Part shown: positions 1-7,293 of the stretch, piece after piece
How positions within the stretch are numbered: position 1 is the stretch's first letter
Layout: every line of letters starts with the position of its first letter
NCBI GenBank assembly: GCA_026707745.1
Contig: JAPOWG010000104.1
Coordinates: forward strand, 122,451 to 186,450
DNA: 64,000 nucleotides
DNA from: Chloroflexota bacterium
Lineage (GTDB): Bacteria > Chloroflexota > Anaerolineae > Aggregatilineales > Phototrophicaceae
Reading direction: 5' to 3'
Made by a program: the position numbers and the translations under genes
The notes under the pieces: model-generated
Told to the model about the DNA's origin: nothing
Databases searched by the model: none
What the model saw: the letters and a program-made list of their open reading frames with translations, nothing else

Positions 1-240
1 CTGTAGATTACTGAAGTCAACTACGTCATAATCTACCAGGCCGATGCGCCCAATGCCGGCAGCGGCGAGATAAAGCGCCAATGGGCTGCCCAATCCGCCG
101 GTTCCGATCAAAAGCACATTGGAAGCCTTCAAGCGCCTTTGGCCCTCTATGCCGACTTCCGGCATGATGACGTGGCGACTGTAGCGTTTGACTTCCTCGT
201 TGTTCAAATCCGCAATGCGACTATGTAGACTTGTCATCAT
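1..240 (-). CDS. ThiF/MoeB/HesA-family E1-like adenylyltransferase (partial, N-terminal 80 aa)
   Basis: Only the first 80 residues lie in the window; the gene runs off the left edge. They carry the Rossmann loop GTGGLG (residues 46-51) followed by LVDYDVVDFSNL, the hallmark of the ThiF/MoeB/HesA superfamily, which adenylates the C-terminal glycine of a ubiquitin-like sulfur carrier. The start is the first of two tandem ATGs; it overlaps the stop of the upstream sulfur carrier as ATGA, so the two are probably translationally coupled. A JAMM peptidase precedes both. The catalytic cysteine and any rhodanese domain lie outside the window, so the MoeB, ThiF or HesA subtype cannot be settled. Confidence 0.88.
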   Translation of the reverse strand, partial: MMTSLHSRIADLNNEEVKRYSRHVIMPEVGIEGQRRLKASNVLLIGTGGLGSPLALYLAAAGIGRIGLVDYDVVDFSNLQ

Positions 241-539
241 TTCCATCCCGGTAAGCTCCAAGCGATCATTCCTCCGCCGGCGATGCTGGGGATGATGCGC
301 AAGCTGTCGCTTGCCGCAATCTCCGTATCAAGACCCTGCATGAAACGGATGTCCTCGTCATCTATGAAAATATTGACAAAGCTGCGCAACTCGTCGTCGT
401 TAAACAAGTGTACGCGAAGGTCCGGATGCGCTTCTACCAAGTTCACCAGCGCCTCGCCAACCGTCTCGCCAGCAACCTCGATGTTAGATGCGCCGCCTGT
501 ATAGGCGCGCAACGGCGTTGGGATTCGAATGCTCGCCAT
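237..539 (-). CDS. MoaD/ThiS-family ubiquitin-like sulfur carrier with a C-terminal tail
   Basis: A 100-aa beta-grasp protein of the MoaD/ThiS/CysO type, about the usual length plus a tail. The conserved end RIIPSIAGGG (residues 81-90) matches the carrier terminus whose last glycine is normally thiocarboxylated, but here ten more residues (MIAWSLPGWK) follow. Such tails are known from QbsE-type carriers, where a JAMM peptidase removes them; a JAMM gene lies just upstream in the same orientation and an E1-like gene overlaps downstream by ATGA. An AGGAG ribosome site about ten bases before the ATG supports the start. Likely role: sulfur donor for cysteine, cofactor or tRNA thiolation; the target pathway is not visible. 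Confidence 0.85.
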   Translation of the reverse strand: MASIRIPTPLRAYTGGASNIEVAGETVGEALVNLVEAHPDLRVHLFNDDELRSFVNIFIDDEDIRFMQGLDTEIAASDSLRIIPSIAGGGMIAWSLPGWK

Positions 540-752
540 GTTACTCCATCTCCTTCTGTTCTCTTATGCCTCAACTTCTCAGTAGTACCAAGTTAGTCAT
601 GCGAAAATCCTTTTCTCAAAGGCGAGTCACCCCTCTCCAACGCTTTGGGGGAGCGGCCGGGGGAGCGGATAGAAAAGCGGCATTCAAAGTTTTCATTACT
701 ATCTTGGCACCACTTCTGCTTCGCGCCGTCGATTTCTGGAATCGCGCCTCAA

Positions 753-1187
753 CTAATCGGTTTCAAGCACATCAAGTTCTTCTCTATCAAAGACGCTTCG
801 ATCCGCCCGCAACTTCCAAACGCGCATATCGGTTGCCCGCCCCATTTCGACCGAGGTAATGATATACAGGAAATTCGGCAGGGCGTGCTCTCGGTCGTAC
901 TCGGACGGGATCGCCGGCGAATCCGGATGGCTGTGATAATACCCCACTAACATTAGCCCGCGGTCTTCGGCTTCATCTTCTAGGCGCATCCAGTCTTGTG
1001 GGGTCATCGCGTAACGATGATACTGTTCCTCTTCTTCGAAAACGTTGTCCACCTGAATGATGTCGCGGATGACAGTGCCATTGTCTTCCTGTTCGCCCAA
1101 AAGAAAGCCACCGCCTTCGTTGGGATAGGTATCCTCCATCTGCTCGAATATCCGACTTTGAAGGAGCTTTCCTAACCGAACCGTCAT
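753..1187 (-). CDS. JAMM/MPN (Mov34/PAD-1) zinc metallopeptidase
   Basis: A 144-aa protein with the complete JAMM motif: Glu24 in NEGGGFLLG, then HSHPDSPAIPSEYD giving His85, His87, Ser95 and Asp98 (HxH-x7-S-x2-D). Bacterial members (Mec+, QbsD) hydrolyse bonds at the C-terminal glycine of ubiquitin-like sulfur carriers, either releasing cysteine or trimming a tail. The downstream carrier has exactly such a tail, so processing it is the best guess. I prefer the ATG at 1187, with a GGGGA-like site upstream, over a TTG nine codons earlier. The 213-bp gap to the carrier holds a degenerate R1-like repeat (about 629-670), so co-transcription is likely but not tight. Confidence 0.88.
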   Translation of the reverse strand: MTVRLGKLLQSRIFEQMEDTYPNEGGGFLLGEQEDNGTVIRDIIQVDNVFEEEEQYHRYAMTPQDWMRLEDEAEDRGLMLVGYYHSHPDSPAIPSEYDREHALPNFLYIITSVEMGRATDMRVWKLRADRSVFDREELDVLETD

Positions 1188-1740
1188 AGTAGATCTGTTT
1201 CCCCGCCATCGCAATCAAAAAGAGCCAACCCTCGCGTGTTGACTCTCGTTTCTTTTATTGCCGGTTGGTGATCAGACGTCTTCAATCAGCAAAAATCCCC
1301 ACGCCATACATTAAGGAGCCCTTTGCTGCAACAACAGAGGTATCCGGCTTTCGCAGAATGAGACGCTTTCCAAGTCACCATGGCGCATAGGTTAGCACTT
1401 TCGGCGGCGATGCGCAACCGTGGATCTCTCCCGCGAGTCAAGTCACGCGGATCGCAGCGCCGCGGATCCCCGATTCCCGGTCTGTTGGTCCAGCTAATTA
1501 TTCTGCTGATTGTCATTGAAGGGCCGTATTGACAGTGCTATACTTCCCTGTCTAATGATAATCTTGACTTATGACCTATTGCTGAAGGCAACGATCAGGC
1601 TGCGCCTGACTCAACGTACAACGGGCAAACAGTTGCGACCAACCTGGGACGCTGAGAACACTGACCGCTTGACGCGGCGGCAACCGTGCGACGAGTGGAA
1701 TAATCCCTGGGAAACCCTAATCGACAAGGAGACTCGCTAG
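1188..1740. other. Intergenic region upstream of citrate synthase
   Basis: This 553-bp gap lies between the divergent JAMM and citrate synthase genes. Its short open frames have no recognisable protein, no good ribosome site and no codon pattern like the neighbours. The only feature I can support is a sigma70-like promoter for citrate synthase near 1529-1556. Confidence 0.5.
1529..1556 (+). promoter_or_regulatory. Putative sigma70-type promoter for citrate synthase
   Basis: A perfect TTGACA (1529-1534) is followed after 16 bases by TCTAAT (1551-1556). It points towards the citrate synthase gene and would leave a leader of about 180 nt. This is a motif match only. Confidence 0.4.
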
Positions 1741-2877
1741 ATGGCAAGTAAAGGTGGGCTGGAGGGAGTCGTCGTAGCGGATATTGCGACGAGCTTCATT
1801 GACGGAACAATCGGCAAACTGATTTATAGCGGCTATGCCATAGAAGAACTTGCCGAAAACGCATCCTTTGAAGAAGTCTTGTTCCTGCTTCACTACACAC
1901 GCCTGCCGAAGCAAACCGAATACGAAGCGATACGGAGCGATATCGCAAAGAATGCCGCCATTCCGAATTCGATCATAGACATGATGAAGTCCTTGCCGGA
2001 TAGCACGCCGGCAATGGCGGCGCTTCGTACCGCCGTTTCCATGCTCTCCGCCTTTGACGGGGACGCGGAAAACCTGACGGACAAAGACCTGGCATTGTTC
2101 AAGGCAATACGGCTGACCGGGCAAATCACGACGATTTGCGCCGCATGGATGCGCGTCACAAAAGGACTGGAGCCTATCCCCCCGCGCCAGGATCTGACAT
2201 TGGCGCAGAACTTCGTGTACATGATGTCGGGCGAAGAACCCGACGAAACCGCCAGCGCCGCCGTCGATGTCTATCTGGTATTGCTCGCTGAGCACGGCAT
2301 GAACGCCAGCACCTTTGCGGCCCGAGTCATTACCGCCACCGGCTCTGATATGCACAGCGCAGTTGTCGGTGGTATCGCCGCGCTGAAGGGACCGGCGCAT
2401 GGCGGCGCCAACGCCGAGGCCATGAAAATGTTCCTGGAAATTGGCGAAGTAGAGAACGTCGTTCCCTGGTTCGAAAAATACGTCAAGACCGGTGAGCGTC
2501 GGATCATGGGGATTGGACACCGCGTCTATAAATCCAATGACCCGCGCGCCGGCATTCTCAAGCGGCACGCCAAAGCGCTGGCGGAAAGCTCGGGCAAGCG
2601 CAAGTGGTACGATATTGCCGTCAAGCTGGAAGAAACGGCGCGAGCGGACGAATACTTCATCTCGCGCAATCTCTACCCCAATGTCGATTATTACAGCGCA
2701 ATTGTGCTTTACACCCTGGATCTGGATGTCGACATGTTCACGCCCCTTTTTGTGATGTCGCGCATTGCCGGATGGTCGGCGCATATTATCGGCCAGATGG
2801 GCGGGCGCCTGATCCGCCCCAAGGCAAACTATGTTGGACCCTGCAATCTCAACTGGGTGCCCCTGGCCGAACGCTAG
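1741..2877 (+). CDS. gltA: Citrate synthase (type II-like, archaeal/bacterial short form)
   Basis: Condenses acetyl-CoA and oxaloacetate to citrate, the entry step of the TCA cycle. The 378-aa length fits the short dimeric form rather than the ~430-aa hexameric E. coli type. All three catalytic residues are visible: His220 in GPAHGGAN, His260 in GIGHRVYK and Asp316 in YPNVDYYS, almost the spacing of the Thermoplasma enzyme; AEHGMNAST (His185) is also conserved. AAGGAG lies eight bases before the ATG. Methylcitrate synthase is a close paralog and cannot be fully excluded, but no prp genes are nearby. Confidence 0.93.
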   Translation: MASKGGLEGVVVADIATSFIDGTIGKLIYSGYAIEELAENASFEEVLFLLHYTRLPKQTEYEAIRSDIAKNAAIPNSIIDMMKSLPDSTPAMAALRTAVSMLSAFDGDAENLTDKDLALFKAIRLTGQITTICAAWMRVTKGLEPIPPRQDLTLAQNFVYMMSGEEPDETASAAVDVYLVLLAEHGMNASTFAARVITATGSDMHSAVVGGIAALKGPAHGGANAEAMKMFLEIGEVENVVPWFEKYVKTGERRIMGIGHRVYKSNDPRAGILKRHAKALAESSGKRKWYDIAVKLEETARADEYFISRNLYPNVDYYSAIVLYTLDLDVDMFTPLFVMSRIAGWSAHIIGQMGGRLIRPKANYVGPCNLNWVPLAER

Positions 2878-2987
2878 CACGCTCGAGCGCGCCATTTGAC
2901 GGCAGGCCATGAGCAGCCCGCGCCGATTTGCCTCTGGCCAATTCTTTATGCTAAGCTGGTTCCAGCGCTCCTTTAGGAATCGGCGGC

Positions 2988-3692
2988 ATGATCCCCTACA
3001 AGATCGTCGGCAAATCGGACTTTCGACCCTACGTAGCCTTCTTTGTCACAGTCACCAATGTCTTGGCCTTCGTTTACGTCCTCTTGTATGCCTTTTTCGG
3101 CGGACTGTCGCTTGAAGAGGTATACAGCAGTTATGTCCTGAACATATGCGCCGTAAGCCAGCAGAGCCCGTTCGAGACACTGATCGACGGCACACGAAGC
3201 ATCTTTCTCCACATGAGCTTCGTGCACCTAACCTCGAACATCATCATCTTTTATGTATTCGGCGCTCGCATCGAAGAGCATCTGGGACACTGGAAGTTCC
3301 TCGCCTTTTATCTCATTGTCGGTTTCGGCGGGCATTTCGGTCATATTTTCTTCGATGGCGCGCTCTGTAGCGAACCGCAATACATGATCGGATCCAGCGG
3401 CGCGATCTCGGGAGTCATCGGCGCCTTCCTCTTCCTTTTTCCCACCGCGCGCATCAGGTCCAAGATCATTTTTCTCAAGATTTTCGGTTACGACGTTAAC
3501 GCCCCCGCCTGGGTCTATCTGGTCTACTGGCTGTTCATGCAGTTCTTCTACGAAGTTGGTTCAGTGGCGCCGCGAATCAATGTGCATTGGGGTCATGTTG
3601 GCGGATTCTTCACCGGGCTGGCGCTCATCTTTGTCATCTCCTTTTTCATCGCGCCGCCAATGAACGCCAGCCGCCATTCATCAGACGAATGA
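2988..3692 (+). CDS. Rhomboid-family intramembrane serine protease (first of two)
   Basis: A 234-aa polytopic membrane protein with the rhomboid catalytic pair: Ser137 in GSSGAISG and His203 in HVGGFFTG, plus His80 and Asn84 of the HLTSN motif in the second segment. Rhomboids cut transmembrane helices of client proteins within the bilayer. An 85-bp gap separates it from a second rhomboid of similar length and layout on the same strand, suggesting an old tandem duplication that has diverged strongly. Substrates cannot be inferred from context. The start follows a TAGGA-like site. Confidence 0.9.
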   Translation: MIPYKIVGKSDFRPYVAFFVTVTNVLAFVYVLLYAFFGGLSLEEVYSSYVLNICAVSQQSPFETLIDGTRSIFLHMSFVHLTSNIIIFYVFGARIEEHLGHWKFLAFYLIVGFGGHFGHIFFDGALCSEPQYMIGSSGAISGVIGAFLFLFPTARIRSKIIFLKIFGYDVNAPAWVYLVYWLFMQFFYEVGSVAPRINVHWGHVGGFFTGLALIFVISFFIAPPMNASRHSSDE

Positions 3693-3777
3693 AATCGCTC
3701 CAATGCGAAGGCGACTTGCGCGAAACCAATATGCTGTGATAACGTAAATGAGTTAGGGCGAGCAAGAGGGCGCGGCC

Positions 3778-4491
3778 ATGTTTCCTTTAACGGTAGTCGG
3801 ACGAGACAAAACACTTCCCAAAGCCACCATTGTGCTGATCGTCATCAATATCCTGGTCTTTTTGTGGGAACTGTCAGTGGATGCCCAGGGCGAAGGCTTC
3901 TTGAAGGCTGCTTTGCAAAATTACGGCCTGGAAGTCTGCAAAATCGGCGAACAGTCCTTCGGGACGACGACGCTTGATTCGTTCCGCAGCATGTTTCTTC
4001 ACGCCAGCGTCGCCCATGTGCTGGGCAATATGTGGTTCCTCTTCCTCTTTGGTGGCCTCGTCGAGCGCTACCTCGGCAGTATCAAGTTTGTCGCTGCCTA
4101 TCTGACATTTGGGGTTATGGCCACGATCGCGCATGTCATCCTTGGCAATACCATTTGCACGGTCGCCGATACCGGCGTCGTGATTGGCGCCAGCGGCGCC
4201 ATCGCCGGTGTCATGGGTGGGTTCCTCTATTTGCGTCCGGACGCCAAAGTGAAGACGATGCTTGGTTTCTTCCGTCCATTTGTCTGGTCGATCAACGTGC
4301 CTGCCTTTCTCTTCCTGGGGTATTGGTTCTTGACCGACATTCTGCAACAAGTAGGATGGATCGGCGTCGAAACCGATGTCGCCCATTGGGCGCATATTGG
4401 CGGATTCATTGCCGGCTTCGCCTTGATGTTCTTCGCCGGGTTCTTCAAGCCGGCGCCCAAGCCCGACCCACTGGAACACCTGGCCGAGTGA
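3778..4491 (+). CDS. Rhomboid-family intramembrane serine protease (second of two)
   Basis: A 237-aa rhomboid with catalytic Ser139 in GASGAIAG and His206 in HIGGFIAG, and the conserved HVLGN segment (His80, Asn84) at the start of a transmembrane helix. Both catalytic residues are present, so it should be active. It shares length, spacing and the LDSFRSMFLHAS-type loop with the preceding rhomboid, consistent with tandem duplication. GAGGGCG upstream of the ATG serves as ribosome site. The C-terminus is a short charged tail with several Pro and Lys residues. Confidence 0.9.
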   Translation: MFPLTVVGRDKTLPKATIVLIVINILVFLWELSVDAQGEGFLKAALQNYGLEVCKIGEQSFGTTTLDSFRSMFLHASVAHVLGNMWFLFLFGGLVERYLGSIKFVAAYLTFGVMATIAHVILGNTICTVADTGVVIGASGAIAGVMGGFLYLRPDAKVKTMLGFFRPFVWSINVPAFLFLGYWFLTDILQQVGWIGVETDVAHWAHIGGFIAGFALMFFAGFFKPAPKPDPLEHLAE

Positions 4492-4941
4492 TCCCGACAT
4501 AACGACGACAATTCTCTGACTTAACAAACCCGCCAAAATCTATCTACAGTCACGTCGAAATCTATTAGGCTTGTCCGATACCGTTGATTCGCTTCCGCCT
4601 TCGGTCTATTCGCTCAATCCCCCCATAGCAATGAGGGAAGTTTGTTTTGACATTGCACCAGCGCGAGTTTTCTGATGATGCAAGTGTCGATAGCTGCTGT
4701 TTTCAAGCGAGGTCGCCCTACGTTAGCTCCCCTTCTCCCCTTGTGGGAGAAGGGGCCGGGGGATGAGGGGTGCAAAAACAACTGCAAACACCACAATACC
4801 AATCAAGCCTTGTAGAAGCGACCGGCGGTCAGTGTCTACGCGACCTATCAGGTCACCCGAACCCAATCACAGAATGCGCTGGTAACACGCGAAATCCTGC
4901 CCAAGGAAAACCTGTCCCCTCCTCAACCCTCGTGCGAGCGC
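4492..4941. repeat. Repeat-filled gap (R1 and R3 copies)
   Basis: No gene is visible. At 4727-4772 lies an R1 half-copy (CTTCTCCCC, GTGGGAGAAG, GGGGATGAGG), nearly identical to one at 10495-10540. It is followed by AAGCCTTGTAGAA, also found at the end of the R1 copy near 43330, and by an R3 copy (GGTCAGTGTCTACGCGACC, about 4828-4846). The convergent rhomboid and CPBP genes flank it. Confidence 0.7.
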
Positions 4942-5661
4942 CTAGAGAAACGGCACGTACAGGATGATCAGATTGGCGACAATCTGGCAGACCCAGGCGG
5001 CCGCCAAACCATTTCTTTCGCGAACGTAGACAAACACCATATTCATCAAAAGCAAGATGACGACGATAACCGCCGTTACAATGTGCAACCGTATCACCGT
5101 CTCCCACATAACGGGGAAAAAAAGGACCACGTTCCAGAGCGTCGCCAAGGCGCCCACTACCCAGAAAGGCAACTGTTTTTGCAGCAAACCGCGGAAAAAC
5201 AAGGTCTCCGATATCGGCATCACAAACACCAGAAACGCCAGCAGGCTGCCTGCGGTCATCCCCGGGAACATTTGCGCTGCCGCCGGTTCCAGGATCGGTT
5301 GACGCAAAAATACCATGAAGGGTATGCCCAGCAGCAATCCGTAAAGCAGGCCCCAGCCGATATTCTCCGGCCGTTCCTGCCCGATGCGCTCCATGCTGCC
5401 CAGCAACCAGGATAGAACGCTTACGCCGGAAAGCGCGCCCCAGGCAAGCGTGTAGCGCAAATCGGCATTGTCCGGCAACAGTGGCGTAAGACCAACGCTG
5501 AGCGCGGCGGCAATCATGAACCCGAAAATCGGATCGCTCGCGGCGCCGCGATACTGCGCGGACGAAGCGCTCTCATTTTCCGACGCTCCAATGGCCTCAT
5601 CTTCCCTTGATTCTATCTCGGGGGGGCCGTTTGCGAGATCGCGCGGGGACTCTTCTATCAT
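4942..5661 (-). CDS. CPBP/Abi-family membrane protein with an atypical active-site motif
   Basis: A 239-aa membrane protein with a hydrophilic, acidic N-terminus of about 40 residues, then multiple hydrophobic segments. The segment PISETLFFRGLLQK matches the first CPBP (Rce1-like glutamic protease) motif EExxxR, but the second Glu is Thr (Glu152, Thr153, Arg157), and the later His of the HxxxN motif appears to be Gln (QIVAN). It may be a divergent or non-proteolytic family member. It overlaps the threonine aldolase stop by ATGA and so is translated from the same message. Confidence 0.72.
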   Translation of the reverse strand: MIEESPRDLANGPPEIESREDEAIGASENESASSAQYRGAASDPIFGFMIAAALSVGLTPLLPDNADLRYTLAWGALSGVSVLSWLLGSMERIGQERPENIGWGLLYGLLLGIPFMVFLRQPILEPAAAQMFPGMTAGSLLAFLVFVMPISETLFFRGLLQKQLPFWVVGALATLWNVVLFFPVMWETVIRLHIVTAVIVVILLLMNMVFVYVRERNGLAAAWVCQIVANLIILYVPFL

Positions 5662-6698
5662 GTCAGGATGGTTCTCACCGCTGCAAGTACCGTGTCAATC
5701 GCTTGCTGGTCGATCCAGTAATGGGTGCGCAGTCGAATTGAACCGTTTTCGCCCCCATATGGCGACATGAAGACATTATATTCTTGACGCAACAAGCCGA
5801 CAAACTGCTCCGACGTCGTTTGAGCGTCTTTCGACAGTGAAAAATATACGAAGTTGGTGTTTTGCTTTTCTACCTTGACATACGGTATCTCGCTCAGCCC
5901 TTCAGCTAACAGGGCGGCGTTCCTGTGGTCCTCGCCCAAGCGATCTTTCATCTTGTGAAGCGCGATCAAACCGGCCGCCGCCAGAATGCCCGCCTGCCGC
6001 AAGCTGCCGCCGAGCGCCTTGCGCGCGCGTCGCGCCCGGCGAATGAAGTCCGGCGATCCCAGCAATAGCGATCCCGCGGGCGCGCACAGCCCCTTGGAAA
6101 GACAAAAGGTGACCGAGTCCGCGCCCGCCACAAGCTCTTTAACATCAACATTGAAGGCCGCGGCCGCGTTAAAGATCCTTGCGCCGTCGATATGCAACAG
6201 CAAGCCGCGTTCTTGCGCCAATCCGGCAACCTGGGCCGTGTACTCGGCGGACAAGGGTATGCCGCCCGCCGCGTTATGCGTATTTTCCAGGGCCACGAGC
6301 CGCGTAATCGGTTTATGCTCATCGTCTGGCTGAATCGCGTTTTCAATGTCCCGCAAGCGCAATGTAGCGTCCGCTTGCACGGGCACAGTATACGGCAGGA
6401 TACCGCCGATCTGCGCTGCGCCCCCTTGCTCAAAGCGAAAGATATGCGACGTATCGCCCACGATAATCGAATCGCCTCGCTGGCAATGCGCCAGTAATGC
6501 GCAGAGGTTGCCCTGCGTACCGCTGGTTACAAAGACAGCCGCTTCCTTGCCCAGCATGGCGGCGGCATCGGCTTCCAGTTGATTGACTGTGGGGTCGTCG
6601 TGGTATACATCGTCGCCGACAACCGCATTCGACATCGCCTCCCGCATTTCCGGGGTTGGATGCGAAACTGTATCACTTCTCAAATCGATGGTTTTCAT
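5658..6698 (-). CDS. ltaE: Low-specificity L-threonine aldolase (PLP enzyme)
   Basis: Cleaves L-threonine or allo-threonine to glycine and acetaldehyde. The protein opens with the family signature KTIDLRSDTVSHPTPEMREA and has the PLP-binding lysine at about 202 (TFCLSKGLCAP), Asp171 in HIDGAR contacting the pyridine nitrogen, and His85 (TSHIF) stacking on the ring. I start it at ATG 6698, where the family usually begins; a TTG nine codons upstream is also in frame. It is followed with ATGA overlap by a CPBP-like membrane protein, a pairing with no obvious metabolic logic. Confidence 0.9.
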   Translation of the reverse strand: MKTIDLRSDTVSHPTPEMREAMSNAVVGDDVYHDDPTVNQLEADAAAMLGKEAAVFVTSGTQGNLCALLAHCQRGDSIIVGDTSHIFRFEQGGAAQIGGILPYTVPVQADATLRLRDIENAIQPDDEHKPITRLVALENTHNAAGGIPLSAEYTAQVAGLAQERGLLLHIDGARIFNAAAAFNVDVKELVAGADSVTFCLSKGLCAPAGSLLLGSPDFIRRARRARKALGGSLRQAGILAAAGLIALHKMKDRLGEDHRNAALLAEGLSEIPYVKVEKQNTNFVYFSLSKDAQTTSEQFVGLLRQEYNVFMSPYGGENGSIRLRTHYWIDQQAIDTVLAAVRTILT

Positions 6699-7293
6699 AT
6701 AGAAAAACGTCCGCCTGTTGCCCAAAGCATCTGCTCAGATACTAGTCAGTAACAACAGCTATGGCAATAGCCAATGAATCCAGGGCCAGGAAAGCCTCTT
6801 GCGGCGGCAAGGATCGGGATTGCTGGGTAGTGTATCCTTTTCGGTTGACATACTTTTGCCAGTCCTCGACATGAGACCTTTAACCCAAAACACCAACGAT
6901 CTGGTAGGGGCGACTCGCTGAGTCGCCCAATATTCATTCAGTTTCTATTCGTCGGGCGATCCATCGGTAGCTGTTGAAATTCTACCCCATCCCCCGGCCA
7001 CTTCTCGAAGGTCAGTGTCTACGCGACCTACGCGCCCCTCGGCAGTTAAATTGAACTTCAACCGACTTCGATACACTTCCGACCGCCTACTGCTTCGTCT
7101 AATCAAACGAAGTGTCATATAATCTCTGGTCAAAACGAGCCGAAGCAGCCGGACACAAAGACATGCCTGGCGCCTACCGCTGAAACTTCACCCCAAGAAT
7201 TGGAGTGGAGCTACCGAGTCCGGTGGCATATCATTGCGCGCGGCCTTTGGAATTCGGAGTCGTACACGCCCGGTTTGCCGGTGGGAGCCGTCG
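6699..7293. other. Intergenic region with R2 and R3 repeats and a promoter
   Basis: The gap separates divergently transcribed threonine aldolase and P-type ATPase genes. It holds an R2 hairpin at 6904-6928 (GTAGGGGCGACT, CGC, TGAGTCGCCC), an R3 fragment at about 7010-7035 and a promoter-like sequence near 7093-7123. Short frames here lack support as genes. Confidence 0.6.
7093..7123 (+). promoter_or_regulatory. Putative promoter with inverted repeat upstream of the P-type ATPase
   Basis: A perfect TATAAT lies at 7118-7123. Just upstream an inverted repeat CTTCGT-N8-ACGAAG (7093-7098 and 7107-7112) covers the expected -35 region, where the match to TTGACA is poor. That layout fits a regulator-controlled promoter, but it is a motif reading only. 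The leader to the ATG would be about 165 nt. Confidence 0.4.

Noticed and set aside
1717..2910. 397-codon minus-strand open frame opposite citrate synthase
   Set aside because: Shadow of a clearly recognised gene; the antisense product matches nothing and has no ribosome site.
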